Part shown: positions 18,913-27,251 of the stretch, piece by piece | Numbering within the stretch: the stretch's first letter is position 1 | Layout: each line of letters starts with the position of its first letter | Source of the DNA: Pirellulaceae bacterium | GTDB taxonomy: Bacteria; Planctomycetota; Planctomycetia; Pirellulales; Pirellulaceae | Length of the DNA: 64,000 nucleotides | Direction: 5' to 3' | Assembly (NCBI GenBank): GCA_018402565.1 | Contig: JAGYIQ010000012.1 | Location: forward strand, 26,853 to 90,852 | Position numbers and translations under genes: made by a program | Notes under the pieces: generated by a model | Told to the model about the DNA's origin: nothing | Databases searched by the model: none | Seen by the model: only the letters and a program-made list of their open reading frames with translations

Positions 18913-19028
18913 TCGTCTTGCGTCTCTCTGCTAACTGCCAAAAACCACACCCAAGGAACTCGACTGCGAGTCCACTCGGTCATTCATTTGTTTTGTCCGC
19001 GTCGAACGGTCCAACCGATCGACCTGGC

Positions 19029-19931
19029 TTAGGAACTCAGGGCCTCAACACCGCCGATCACTTCCATGATCTCGCCCGTGATCTGCGACTGGCGAGCCCG
19101 ATTGTACGTCCGGCTCAAGGTTCGGATCATGTCCGAAGCATTTTCAGTGGCGCCTTTCATCGCAACCATCCGCGCGATCTGCTCGCTCACGGCGGCGTCC
19201 AAGAAACACTTGAACAACTTGACCTTGAAGCTGGTGGGCACCACTTCCTCCAAGATCGAGGCGGCCGACGGTACAAACTCGTAGATCGATTGAGTCGAGT
19301 CCGCGTCGCCGCCCGTGGCTGCTGCCGCTGCCGATTCGGTGGGCAGAACCAAGTTGCCCAGCGGCAACAGGGTTTCAACAACGGCTTCTTGCCTCGACAC
19401 CGAGATAAACCGAGTGTAGACCACGTCCAATCGATCGATTTCCTTGGTCAGGTACATGTCCAAGAATTGCTGGGCGATCGGATCCACTTCGGCAAACTTC
19501 GGTTGATCATCGAAGTGCAGGTAACCATTGCCCACCGCGATGTCGCGGAACTTCAGACCCGAGATCGCTCGTTTGCCAGCTGCATCGACTGACACGTCGC
19601 AGATCTGCTTGAGTTCGCGGTATCGCTGGGTGGCCAAACGCAGCACGTTTCCGTTGTAACCGCCGCAGAGACCACGGTTGCTGGTCAGTACCAACATCAC
19701 CGCCCGTTGGGTGGTTTCCCGCGGTTCCAACAATGGGTGGCTGACGTCCAGACCGGCCTTGGTCAAGTCCGACACGACCTTGCCCATCCGCTGCGTGTAG
19801 TCCGTGGCCGCGATCGCTCGTTCCATGGCCTTCTTGAAACGAGCCGTCGCGATCAGCTCCATCGTACGAGTGATCTTCTTGATGTTTTTGATCGATTTGC
19901 GACGCTTGTCCAGCGCACGAGCATTAGCCAT
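19029..19931 (-). CDS. atpG: ATP synthase gamma subunit
   Basis: 300-residue central rotor shaft. The N-terminal helix begins MANARALDKRRKSIKNIKKI and continues TRTMELIATARFKKA, as in gamma subunits; the C-terminal helix ends YNRARQSQITGEIMEVIGG, the signature. The middle domain carries an Ala/Thr/Gly-rich insertion near residues 195-215. The gene sits between atpA (75 bases upstream) and atpD. Confidence 0.97.
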   Translation of the reverse strand: MANARALDKRRKSIKNIKKITRTMELIATARFKKAMERAIAATDYTQRMGKVVSDLTKAGLDVSHPLLEPRETTQRAVMLVLTSNRGLCGGYNGNVLRLATQRYRELKQICDVSVDAAGKRAISGLKFRDIAVGNGYLHFDDQPKFAEVDPIAQQFLDMYLTKEIDRLDVVYTRFISVSRQEAVVETLLPLGNLVLPTESAAAAATGGDADSTQSIYEFVPSAASILEEVVPTSFKVKLFKCFLDAAVSEQIARMVAMKGATENASDMIRTLSRTYNRARQSQITGEIMEVIGGVEALSS

Positions 19932-20006
19932 TTTGTCGTCTCGATCCTCTCAGAAAACCTGTTGCCAATTGACCTTCCCCCACGGACTGCGAATCGCCGC
20001 CGTTGA

Positions 20007-21551
20007 CTATGAACCCGTCGGACGGAAGCGACGAGCGAACTCTTCGATCGCTCCACGAACGGCTTGGGTCACGTCGTTGGCTTCGTCCTTCATGGCGGCA
20101 CCGTTGTTCAGGTTGTCCTGCAACAGTTGGCATACATCGCCCTTGCTGTCGTGCATGAACGCCAAGAATTCGCTCTCCCAGCGGCGGACTTCGGTCACCG
20201 GGATCTTGTCCAAGAAACCCTTGGTACCCGCATAGATGACCATGATCTGGTCGGCGACTTCCAATGGAACGTACTGGTTTTGCTTCAGCAGTTCCACCAT
20301 GCGGTAACCGCGATCCAAACGCTGTTGGGTCGCTGGGTCCAAGTCCGTTCCCAACTGAGCAAACGCTTCCAACTCGCGGAACGAAGCCAAGTCCAGACGC
20401 AACGAGCCCGAGACGTTCTTCATCGCCTTCACTTGGGCCGCACCACCCACACGCGAGACGGAGATACCGGCGTTCATGGCCGGACGCACACCCGAGAAGA
20501 ACAAGTCGGGTTGCAGGTAGATCTGACCGTCGGTGATCGAAATCACGTTGGTCGGGATGTACGCCGAAACTTCACCTTCCAGGGTTTCGATGATCGGCAA
20601 GGAGGTGATCGAGCCACCGCCCAATTCCTTGCTCAGCTTCACGCTGCGTTCCAACAGGCGGCTGTGGCAGTAGAACACGTCACCCGGGAACGCTTCGCGA
20701 CCCGGCGGACGACGCATCAACAACGACAATTCGCGGTAGGCGACGGCTTGCTTGGACAAGTCGTCGTAGACGATCAAGCAATGGCCGCCTTTGAATGCGA
20801 AGTATTCGGCCATGGCCGTACCCGCATACGGAGCAACGTACTGCAAGGGAGCCGGCGAGCTGGCACCGGACACGATCACCGTCGTGTACTCCATCGCGCC
20901 CATCTCTTCCAACTTCGAAATCACACCGGCAACCGAACTATCTTTCTGGCCGACCGCGACGTAGAAGCACTTGACGTTCTTGCCGCGTTGATTGATGATC
21001 GCATCGATGGCCACCGCCGTCTTACCCGTCTTGCGGTCGCCAATGATCAACTCGCGTTGCCCACGGCCGATCGGGGTCATGGCATCGACCGCCTTGAGAC
21101 CGGTCTGCATCGGTTCGTGCACCGGTTGGCGTTCGGCCACACCCGCCGCGATCCGCTCGACCGGGAATCGCTCCGACGAACTGACCGGTCCCTTGCCATC
21201 CAACGGATTGCCCAACGGATCAATCACGCGTCCGACGACCGCTTCGCCGACCGGAACGCTCAACAATTGGCCCATGGCCTTGACTTGGTCGCCTTCTTGA
21301 ATCTTCAAGTAGTCGCCCAAGATAATCACACCGACGCTGTTCTCTTCCAGATTGAACGCCAGACCGGTAATACCGCCTGGAAATTCCACCATTTCACCCG
21401 CAGCCACGCCGCTCAGGCCATGGACCCGCGCGATACCGTCGCCGACTTCCAACACCGTGCCGACTTCGCGGACATCGATCTTATCGTCAAACTGTTGAAT
21501 TTCTTGCTGAATGACGGATGCAATCTCGTCCGCGTTGAACTTCACAGCCAT
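20007..21551 (-). CDS. atpA: ATP synthase alpha subunit
   Basis: 514-residue non-catalytic F1 subunit. I chose the ATG at 21551 (MAVKFNADEIASVIQ), which gives a normal N-terminus; a longer frame from 21617 adds a Cys/Ser-rich tail with no homology. Walker A GDRKTGKT is at 171-178. Other blocks are PYAGTAMAEYF, RPPGREAFPGDVFY and the signature PAMNAGISVSRVGGAAQ with the Arg that reaches into the catalytic site. It follows atpH by 49 bases. Confidence 0.98.
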   Translation of the reverse strand: MAVKFNADEIASVIQQEIQQFDDKIDVREVGTVLEVGDGIARVHGLSGVAAGEMVEFPGGITGLAFNLEENSVGVIILGDYLKIQEGDQVKAMGQLLSVPVGEAVVGRVIDPLGNPLDGKGPVSSSERFPVERIAAGVAERQPVHEPMQTGLKAVDAMTPIGRGQRELIIGDRKTGKTAVAIDAIINQRGKNVKCFYVAVGQKDSSVAGVISKLEEMGAMEYTTVIVSGASSPAPLQYVAPYAGTAMAEYFAFKGGHCLIVYDDLSKQAVAYRELSLLMRRPPGREAFPGDVFYCHSRLLERSVKLSKELGGGSITSLPIIETLEGEVSAYIPTNVISITDGQIYLQPDLFFSGVRPAMNAGISVSRVGGAAQVKAMKNVSGSLRLDLASFRELEAFAQLGTDLDPATQQRLDRGYRMVELLKQNQYVPLEVADQIMVIYAGTKGFLDKIPVTEVRRWESEFLAFMHDSKGDVCQLLQDNLNNGAAMKDEANDVTQAVRGAIEEFARRFRPTGS

Positions 21552-21600
21552 GAAACAATTCTCCCAGCAATCCCACAAACGGTTGTATTTAGGTTCGGAA

Positions 21601-22227
21601 CTACTCGACCGACACAAATCGATCGAACTCGGCCCGAATTCGTTCGGCAGCTCGTTCGAAGGCCGTTCGACGAACGCGTTCTAGTTTTCCTTGGACACTG
21701 CCATCAAAGACGGTGTCTCCGACCCGAACCTGCAGGCCACCCAGCAGTTCCGGATCGATCTTCTTGGTCAATGCGATCTTGCCCCCCAACTTGGCGGCCA
21801 GGCTCTGCGTCACTCGCTCCTCGACGTCCGCTGGCAGTTCCACCGCGGAAGTGATTACGACCGGAACAATGCCAGCCGCCTGATTGGCCAGAACCCGAGT
21901 TTGACTCACGATGGGCCCGAGGAAATCGAAGCGACCGTGCTGGCACAAGACGCCCAAAAACCGCACCACTACGCTGGAGACGCGATCGCCAAGGACCTTC
22001 TTCAGCAGTGCTACCTTGTCTGCCAGACTCGCGCGACTCGAGCTGAGCCGAGCCACCATCCCAGGTTGATGGGCAAAAACCTGCGTCGCCAGCACCTCGA
22101 GTTCCTCCACCGCGTCCCAGACCGCGACTTCGCTGCCGAGCTCGCGTTGGGCGGCTTGCAAGAAGCCACGGGCGTAAACCGTCGCGACTTGTTGAACCTG
22201 AGGGTCGTAAGAAACTGCAGCAGCCAT
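21601..22227 (-). CDS. atpH: ATP synthase delta subunit
   Basis: 208-residue peripheral-stalk subunit (OSCP homologue) linking F1 to subunit b. The N-terminal six-helix domain covers ~1-110, including YARGFLQAAQ. The C-terminal region has the typical KIDPELLGGLQVRVGDTVFD followed by GSVQGKLERVR. Somewhat longer than the ~180-residue E. coli protein, due to extra length at the C-terminus. Located between atpF and atpA as usual. Confidence 0.95.
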   Translation of the reverse strand: MAAAVSYDPQVQQVATVYARGFLQAAQRELGSEVAVWDAVEELEVLATQVFAHQPGMVARLSSSRASLADKVALLKKVLGDRVSSVVVRFLGVLCQHGRFDFLGPIVSQTRVLANQAAGIVPVVITSAVELPADVEERVTQSLAAKLGGKIALTKKIDPELLGGLQVRVGDTVFDGSVQGKLERVRRTAFERAAERIRAEFDRFVSVE

Positions 22228-22326
22228 TCTTGGAACCTAAAAAGTTATCCCAACCTGGAACAATACCTTCAGCCGATCGTGGACCCGGTTCGTCGCTGAC
22301 GCCCCCGGGCAGAAATCGGCCCTCGA

Positions 22327-22908
22327 CTAGGCTTTGGACTGACCGAAGCGACCGACCGACTCCGAGATCAGATCGGCATGAGCCGACTTGTCCAAAGTTC
22401 GGTTGATCATCTTACCGGCCAAACCAACCGCCTGATCCACGCTCGACTGGGCCAATTCGTTGACGACCACGCGACGAGCAGCCTCAATGTCAGCCAACGC
22501 TCGCTGCTTGATCGACTCCGCCTCTTGATGAGCATCCGCCAGGATCTTCGACTTGGCCGTGGTCGCCTCTTCACGAGCCGTCGCTACGATCTGATTGGCC
22601 TCTTGAGCCGCAGCAGCCAATTTCGATTCATAGGCCACCTGAGCCTCGCGAGCCTTTTCGGCCCCGATCTTGGCCTGCTCCAAGTCTTGCCGGATCGTCT
22701 CTTCTCGCTTGTCCAACGCCTCGCAAATCGGGCCCCAGGCAAACTGCCGCAGCAGGAACAACAACAGAGCAAAGATGAAGAAGCTCCACAGCACCAAGTC
22801 CGGATCCAAAAACCCAGCCTCGGCCTCGGCGGCCGCCAACAACCCACCGACGGCGGGACCGTTCAGATACGAAATCATCATCGCATTCACCTGAGAAACC
22901 ATCGTCAT
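22327..22908 (-). CDS. atpF: ATP synthase b subunit
   Basis: ~193-residue peripheral stalk. One membrane helix lies at ~35-58 (VLWSFFIFALLLFLLRQFAWGP), followed by a long charged dimerising helix with many AEE/EAR heptads. Starts at GTG 22914, ATG 22908 or ATG 22902 are all possible; a GGGGTG run precedes them and I take 22908. Residues before the helix are Ala/Glu-rich and may be periplasmic. A 400-base gap separates it from atpE. Confidence 0.93.
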   Translation of the reverse strand: MTMVSQVNAMMISYLNGPAVGGLLAAAEAEAGFLDPDLVLWSFFIFALLLFLLRQFAWGPICEALDKREETIRQDLEQAKIGAEKAREAQVAYESKLAAAAQEANQIVATAREEATTAKSKILADAHQEAESIKQRALADIEAARRVVVNELAQSSVDQAVGLAGKMINRTLDKSAHADLISESVGRFGQSKA

Positions 22909-23317
22909 CCACACCCCGCAATCCAGACCTGCGTTCTACGACACCCAGACCTGCGTTCCACGCTACACCGAACCACGCCGCCCCAAGCCACGCCGCCCCA
23001 AGCCACGCTGCCCCGAACCAAACCATCTCAGGCCCAGCAACCGATCCGCCCGCCCACAGGCCAGCAATTTCAATTGCAGCACCGAAAACCGGCAACTTCG
23101 CAGCTTCAATCGACCAGGCCCGACCCGCCTACTGGAGTCCGACTCGAAGGACCCACCCACCGTCGCGCCGTATGCAACCGCAAGCCGAGATCGACGCCGA
23201 AACCCGAGCACGCCACCAAAGCCAGACTTCCGGCAATCAGCACCCGCCCCCGAACCACGCACGGCGCCAGCGGCCCAACGTTCGGACCGTCGCCATCAGC
23301 CACCCGTCTAGACCGTA
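22909..23317. repeat. Long atpE-atpF spacer with short tandem repeats
   Basis: A ~400-base non-coding gap inside the operon, pyrimidine/C-rich on the plus strand. It contains three 15-bp units (CCACGCCGCCCCAAG) at 22973-23017 and two copies of CAGACCTGCGTTC near 22924 and 22946. No ORF in it shows coding character or homology. It may influence the relative yield of c and b subunits. Confidence 0.6.
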
Positions 23318-23638
23318 CTAGGCCTTCAACAAGCAGACGATCAGACCGAAGAAGCCCGCACCTTCGATCAGAGCCGCAGCAATGATCATCGCGGTTTGAA
23401 TCTGGCCAGCGACCTCAGGTTGGCGAGCCATGCCTTCGACGGCACTGCCACCGATGCGACCGATGCCCAAGGCCACGCCGATCACCGACAGGCCGGCACC
23501 AATGGCCGCGATGCTGGCCAACGACAGCGTTTCCGCTTGGGCCAACAACGAGTCACTACCGAACTGGGCAGCCATCGCTGGAACAGCCGACAACAGCAAA
23601 CCCGACAGAACCAACAATGCACCAGCAAACCGAATCAT
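23318..23638 (-). CDS. atpE: ATP synthase c subunit (with signal-peptide-like N-terminus)
   Basis: 106-residue proteolipid of the Fo rotor ring. Start is ATG 23638, preceded by GAGGAGA; a TTG further up would lie inside that ribosome site. Residues 1-24 look like a cleavable signal peptide (RFAGALLVLSGLLLSAVPAMA). The two-helix hairpin follows: GAGLSVIGVALGIGRIGGSA, polar loop ARQPE, and the second helix with the ion-carrying Glu92 in ALIEGAGFF. There is no Gln on helix 1 and no Ser/Thr after the Glu, so proton rather than Na+ coupling is expected (inference). Confidence 0.95.
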   Translation of the reverse strand: MIRFAGALLVLSGLLLSAVPAMAAQFGSDSLLAQAETLSLASIAAIGAGLSVIGVALGIGRIGGSAVEGMARQPEVAGQIQTAMIIAAALIEGAGFFGLIVCLLKA

Positions 23639-23738
23639 CAACCTTCTCCTCAACAGTTAGCTTTCAACAACCCTGCTCGCAACCAATTCCCAACCAACAT
23701 CGCCATCCCAACGAGCCACTCTCGCTGGGCCTTCGCTG

Positions 23739-24761
23739 CTAGTGATGATGGGTGGCCGAACTGATAAACAGGGCCGCCAGAAACGTGAATATGTATGCCT
23801 GCAAAAAGGCCACAAACAATTCCAATGCACTGATCGCAGTCGCCCCCAACACACTGGCGGGGATGACCATGTAATGCACCAGACTTCCCGCGGTCGCTCC
23901 GATGAACGCCACGATCACTGCCAATACCAAGTGACCCGCCATCATGTTGGCGAACAAACGCACGGCCAACACAAAGTGCTTGATCAGAAACCCTACCACT
24001 TCGATCACAAAGATCAACGGTAGCAAGAAAACCTTCATCAACGGCGGCAATTCCATCGACGGCACCAGGTTCAGCACAAAACCGCCCGGCCCAAACTTCT
24101 CGATGCCTGCCTTTACCACCACAAAAAACACGATTAAAGCCAAGGTGCCCGTGACCGCAAAATCACCCGTGGGAGTACCCAACGTAGGGATCATACCCAA
24201 GAGATTGCAAGCCAACACAAAAAAGAAGACCGTCAACAAGAACGGGGCGTACTTGGCGCCGTCCTTCTTGCCGATCACCGCCTTGGCGACGTCGACGCGA
24301 ATGAACTGAATCATCGCCTCAAACATGTTAAGCAATCGGCCCCGCGGGGCCTCAGCCGACTTCAACCGTCGCGCCACCGCAGTGAACACGACAAAGACCA
24401 GAACCGCGGCTAAAACCTCGATCACCATCAACCGAGTCAATCGAAAATCCAGCGGCTTCAGGTACTTCTCGGTACCAGCAATCTGATAACCCGCAATGCC
24501 CGTCTCCGGCAACTTGATGTGCCCGTTGTGCTTCGGATCGCCCGTCACCCAGCGACTGATCGTGGGCGAAAAATGAAAATCGTACGAGTCTTGAACGTGC
24601 GAAAACAGACTCTCGGGGCTCAGGTAATCATGAGCATGATGCTCATCGTGAGAATCGTGTGGCTTGTCATGATCGCCCGACAAACCGGCCGCCGGAGTGT
24701 CCGAAGATGCGACCTCGTCCGCGCCTGGCGTTTTTTCGTCCGTCATGGAGTTCAAAACCAT
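23739..24761 (-). CDS. atpB: ATP synthase a subunit
   Basis: ~340-residue Fo membrane subunit forming the proton half-channels. The essential Arg lies in LAVRLFANMMAGH. Five or six membrane helices span ~110-335. The N-terminal ~60 residues are hydrophilic and very His/Asp-rich (HDKPHDSHDEHHAHDY), and the protein ends in ATHHH. Start at ATG 24761 follows AGGTGG; ATG 24746 is an alternative, and the frame extends to 24875 without a better start. The a subunit is about 70 residues longer than that of E. coli, mainly through the N-terminal extension. Confidence 0.95.
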   Translation of the reverse strand: MVLNSMTDEKTPGADEVASSDTPAAGLSGDHDKPHDSHDEHHAHDYLSPESLFSHVQDSYDFHFSPTISRWVTGDPKHNGHIKLPETGIAGYQIAGTEKYLKPLDFRLTRLMVIEVLAAVLVFVVFTAVARRLKSAEAPRGRLLNMFEAMIQFIRVDVAKAVIGKKDGAKYAPFLLTVFFFVLACNLLGMIPTLGTPTGDFAVTGTLALIVFFVVVKAGIEKFGPGGFVLNLVPSMELPPLMKVFLLPLIFVIEVVGFLIKHFVLAVRLFANMMAGHLVLAVIVAFIGATAGSLVHYMVIPASVLGATAISALELFVAFLQAYIFTFLAALFISSATHHH

Positions 24762-24965
24762 GGAATTTTCCACCTGCGATGATTCTCGACCCAAACCCGA
24801 ATAAAACCTGCCGATTAAAACCTGCCGACCCAAACTCGATGCCAACAGCAAGACCGCCTTGGGACCACCGCTCACATCCTTGCAACGCCCGATCGCTGCT
24901 CGTCGAATCGCTCAACTACCCAACATTCCAGCCTACGAACCAACCCGAACCACGGGTGCTGAGAT

Positions 24966-25058
24966 TTCGCAGCAAACAGGCCACCGCGAACAAGAGTTCG
25001 CAGCAAACAGGTTCCTGCGACCAGGGGTTCGCGGCAAACAGGTTACCGCGATCAGGCC
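24966..25058 (+). repeat. Three 31-bp tandem repeats between atpI-like gene and atpB
   Basis: Units start at 24966, 24997 and 25028, each beginning TTCGCAGCAAACAGG (third copy TTCGCGG). They occupy most of the right part of the 302-base non-coding gap 24762-25063; nothing else is recognised in that gap. Confidence 0.85.
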
Positions 25059-25063
25059 ACGAC

Positions 25064-25597
25064 TTAGTCGCGGCGAAGGCAGGCGATCATCAACCACGAT
25101 TCCGCCACCAACCCGGTCAGATAGAAGGTGGAAATGTAGGCAAACCAAGAGTCCGGAGCCAGGGGAGCGGCGATTTGTCGCATGACAACCACCGTCGCCA
25201 AGGTACCGAACATGCGAATCATAATCGCCAGATAGAATTGCACCAGTACCGAGGGCGAAGTCGTGGGCACCAACATCGGGGCGTAGCTGACCAGCACCCA
25301 CGGCCAGGTACAGGCGGCCGCCGTGAACACCTGGGCCAAATGACTGCCGCCCAGCCCCGCGGCCACCGCCAACAGAGGCAACATCACGGCCACTTGAGCC
25401 AGCACCAGCCAGCCTAGGTCGGACCAAGTCCCCGGCCGCCGCCGAGCCACCAAAACGGGCTTGCATCCCCCAGACGCACCGGCTGCAACCGAGCCGTCAC
25501 ACCCCGCGTCGGCGCGAGCTGCCGACCCGTCGCCCAGTCCGTGATCTTTACTTGGCCCGCCTGAATCAAGCGTTTCAAACGAGCGTCGGTCTTGCAT
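25064..25597 (-). CDS. Membrane protein in the atpI position (ATP synthase subunit I-like)
   Basis: 177-residue protein with a polar N-terminal ~55 residues followed by four membrane segments: ~60-80, ~88-108, ~118-140 and ~150-172 (ending GLVAESWLMIACLRRD). Four helices and a place between atpZ and atpB match AtpI/UncI, which helps assemble the c-ring. Sequence identity to AtpI is not obvious by eye, so the assignment rests on topology and position. Start at ATG 25597. A 130-base gap separates it from atpZ. Confidence 0.65.
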   Translation of the reverse strand: MQDRRSFETLDSGGPSKDHGLGDGSAARADAGCDGSVAAGASGGCKPVLVARRRPGTWSDLGWLVLAQVAVMLPLLAVAAGLGGSHLAQVFTAAACTWPWVLVSYAPMLVPTTSPSVLVQFYLAIMIRMFGTLATVVVMRQIAAPLAPDSWFAYISTFYLTGLVAESWLMIACLRRD

Positions 25598-25727
25598 CGG
25601 TGCTGAAATAAATCGACCCTTCTCGCTCCAACTTGCGCCCCAACCTACCGTTCGCTACGCCACCCTCAGGGCAAACGACTGCCCCCAAACCTCCGTCTCC
25701 CACCGCCGCCAGCCACGCAACCTCGAC

Positions 25728-26039
25728 TCACTTTCGCTCGCCCGATTGACCTCGGCGGGCCGCCTGCTCCCGGGTTCGCTGCTCCAGCCACTGCGTCAAT
25801 CGCCACAACTGCCACCCGCCGCTCAGCATGCCAAAGGCACAGCCCGCCAACAAGCCGAATGGCAGAAAAGCCCCGCCTCGGTACGCCGCCAGCCCCACGT
25901 CTAGGCCATACCCCATCAACACGGGCAGGCTCATGGCGAAGGCCACGACCAAAATCCGCTGCGAAACCAGGATCCCCTCGCTCAGCCAGGACAGGCTGGG
26001 ACGACCCTCCGACTCCTCGTCTTCAGCTTGAACACCCAT
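25728..26039 (-). CDS. atpZ: AtpZ-like protein, first gene of the ATP synthase operon
   Basis: 103-residue small membrane protein with two helices. The core (MGYGLDVGLAAY, then GAFLPFGLLAGCAFGMLSGGWQLWRL) matches the AtpZ / 'F0F1 ATPase subunit' family of two-helix proteins that begin many atp operons. Family knowledge: AtpZ cooperates with AtpI in c-ring assembly or Mg2+ supply. The Arg-rich C-terminus is cytoplasmic. A TATGAT hexamer on the minus strand at 26093-26098 could be a -10 box for the operon, but I see no convincing -35. Confidence 0.8.
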   Translation of the reverse strand: MGVQAEDEESEGRPSLSWLSEGILVSQRILVVAFAMSLPVLMGYGLDVGLAAYRGGAFLPFGLLAGCAFGMLSGGWQLWRLTQWLEQRTREQAARRGQSGERK

Positions 26040-26200
26040 CGAAACCCTCGCTCGCTACCACCAGTCCCCGCGATCACCAACCCCCGGCCCGATCATACTC
26101 CGCCCGCCCCTCGCCGGGTATTGCCTTCCGCAGGCTCGCAACGACCGCGCCGCTTGATCACCCGCTCGGCGCTACTTACGAGGCTCTCTGATGCACGGAA

Positions 26201-26722
26201 TCAATCACCCGCACGGCGAAACGCATGCATTCGCGACAAATCCTCGGCACCCGCGTCCAACCGAGCTTGATTAAAGTCAGTGGCCCTGGCCATTGGCACC
26301 AAGTAATCATCGCCTTCAAGGTGGATGATCCATAACGTATCAAAAATAGTCTCTGGGTTTTCAGCGACGGGATGCCCCAACGTCAATCGCGGACCGACCC
26401 GAAAAGCCGTGGTTTGCCATTCGCCCCAAGCTGATTGAAACTCCACCAGGTAGGTGTCCGCGATACTTGTCGAGAGCACCTTCAGGCTACAACGGTTCCG
26501 CACGCCCCCACGCTGCCACGCGCCCCTCAAGTCCACATCACTGGATAGCAGATTCGATTCAGCCAACTCGACGTCCGGCCCAGCCCGCCAACTTGCCAAT
26601 TCCTCGTGAACGTCCCAACTCTGACGGTCTTGCAGACTTGGTAGAACCAGCCCCAGCAGCACTAGGATAATCGCCACGATAACAAGGCACTCCATATGAC
26701 TTAGATGAACTGGAAGTCGCAA
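26201..26722 (-). CDS. Unknown protein with pseudopilin-like N-terminal helix
   Basis: 173 residues from a TTG at 26722 (or 164 from the ATG at 26695). The N-terminus has a single hydrophobic helix (ECLVIVAIILVLLGLVLPSL) that looks like the N-terminal helix of type II pseudopilins, including a Glu just before it, but the Gly-Phe-Thr processing site is missing. The remaining ~140 residues look like a soluble beta-rich domain and match nothing I recognise. It is divergent from the next gene. It could be a degenerate pseudopilin or an unrelated anchored protein. Confidence 0.55.
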   Translation of the reverse strand: MRLPVHLSHMECLVIVAIILVLLGLVLPSLQDRQSWDVHEELASWRAGPDVELAESNLLSSDVDLRGAWQRGGVRNRCSLKVLSTSIADTYLVEFQSAWGEWQTTAFRVGPRLTLGHPVAENPETIFDTLWIIHLEGDDYLVPMARATDFNQARLDAGAEDLSRMHAFRRAGD

Positions 26723-26736
26723 AACAATACTCCTGA

Positions 26737-27210
26737 TTGCTGGCAGCTTGTACCCTAACAGACGAAGACCTCAGAGATATTCTGCGTTGGGCGACTGACG
26801 AGGGCTTCGACATCATGGGCGACCAATACGTCGCGGCCGATGATACATCAATTTACGCGACTCGGTCCATTGGACTCAAAGCCTGGCAATTGGCAGACAC
26901 TCGCTGGAAGGATCTGCCGCGTGAATTTACTGTGGAGTCGCTTAAGGCTGAGGGGCGTGACGTCGTTGGGGAGTGGCTACTCTATCGCGACCCCGACTCG
27001 GATCGCCTTGTCACCGATCGGATCGCTCCATTTTTGTTTGTGACTCGTGAAGGCACCCCCGGCGTGCTGTATGTTGGAGTCCCCGTCGTGGACGACTCAC
27101 TGCAACCCGGAGGCTACGCAGGAGGTGATTCTGAAATCATGCCAATCGGTTTCGAACAAGGGCGACGGTTTGGGTTTGAAGAATTCTGGTCAAAAACGCC
27201 CTCGAACTGA
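26737..27210 (+). CDS. Hypothetical protein, possibly truncated lipoprotein
   Basis: 157 residues if read from the TTG at 26737; ATG 26815 is the next start. The sequence opens MLAACTLTDEDL, so LAAC looks like a lipobox left directly at the start without its hydrophobic leader; an in-frame TGA precedes it. The rest (for example YATRSIGLKAWQLADTRW, GVLYVGVPVVDD) is acidic, soluble and unrecognised. It may be an intact cytoplasmic protein or a 5'-truncated lipoprotein gene. The R1 repeat begins right after its stop. Confidence 0.5.
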   Translation: MLAACTLTDEDLRDILRWATDEGFDIMGDQYVAADDTSIYATRSIGLKAWQLADTRWKDLPREFTVESLKAEGRDVVGEWLLYRDPDSDRLVTDRIAPFLFVTREGTPGVLYVGVPVVDDSLQPGGYAGGDSEIMPIGFEQGRRFGFEEFWSKTPSN

Positions 27211-27212
27211 GC

Positions 27213-27242
27213 AAACCGGGTGCTAATGCACTGCGGCTGATT
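27213..27242 (-). repeat. Dispersed repeat R1, copy 2 (inverted)
   Basis: Plus strand reads AAACCGGGTGCTAATGCACT then GCGGCTGATT, the near-perfect complement of 10000-10030. It fills the gap between the convergent hypothetical gene and the S9 peptidase. Confidence 0.75.
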
Positions 27243-27251
27243 TTCTCTGCC

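Noticed and set aside
16855..19032. 725-codon plus-strand open frame over atpC and atpD
   Set aside because: Exact antisense of two unmistakable ATP synthase genes; composition is His/Gln/Arg-rich and matches no family.
20064..21854. 596-codon plus-strand frame over atpA
   Set aside because: Antisense shadow of atpA and the atpH end, no start signal or recognisable motif.
26085..26110. Promoter for the atp operon
   Set aside because: A TATGAT hexamer exists on the minus strand but no -35 element at the right distance; not strong enough to list.
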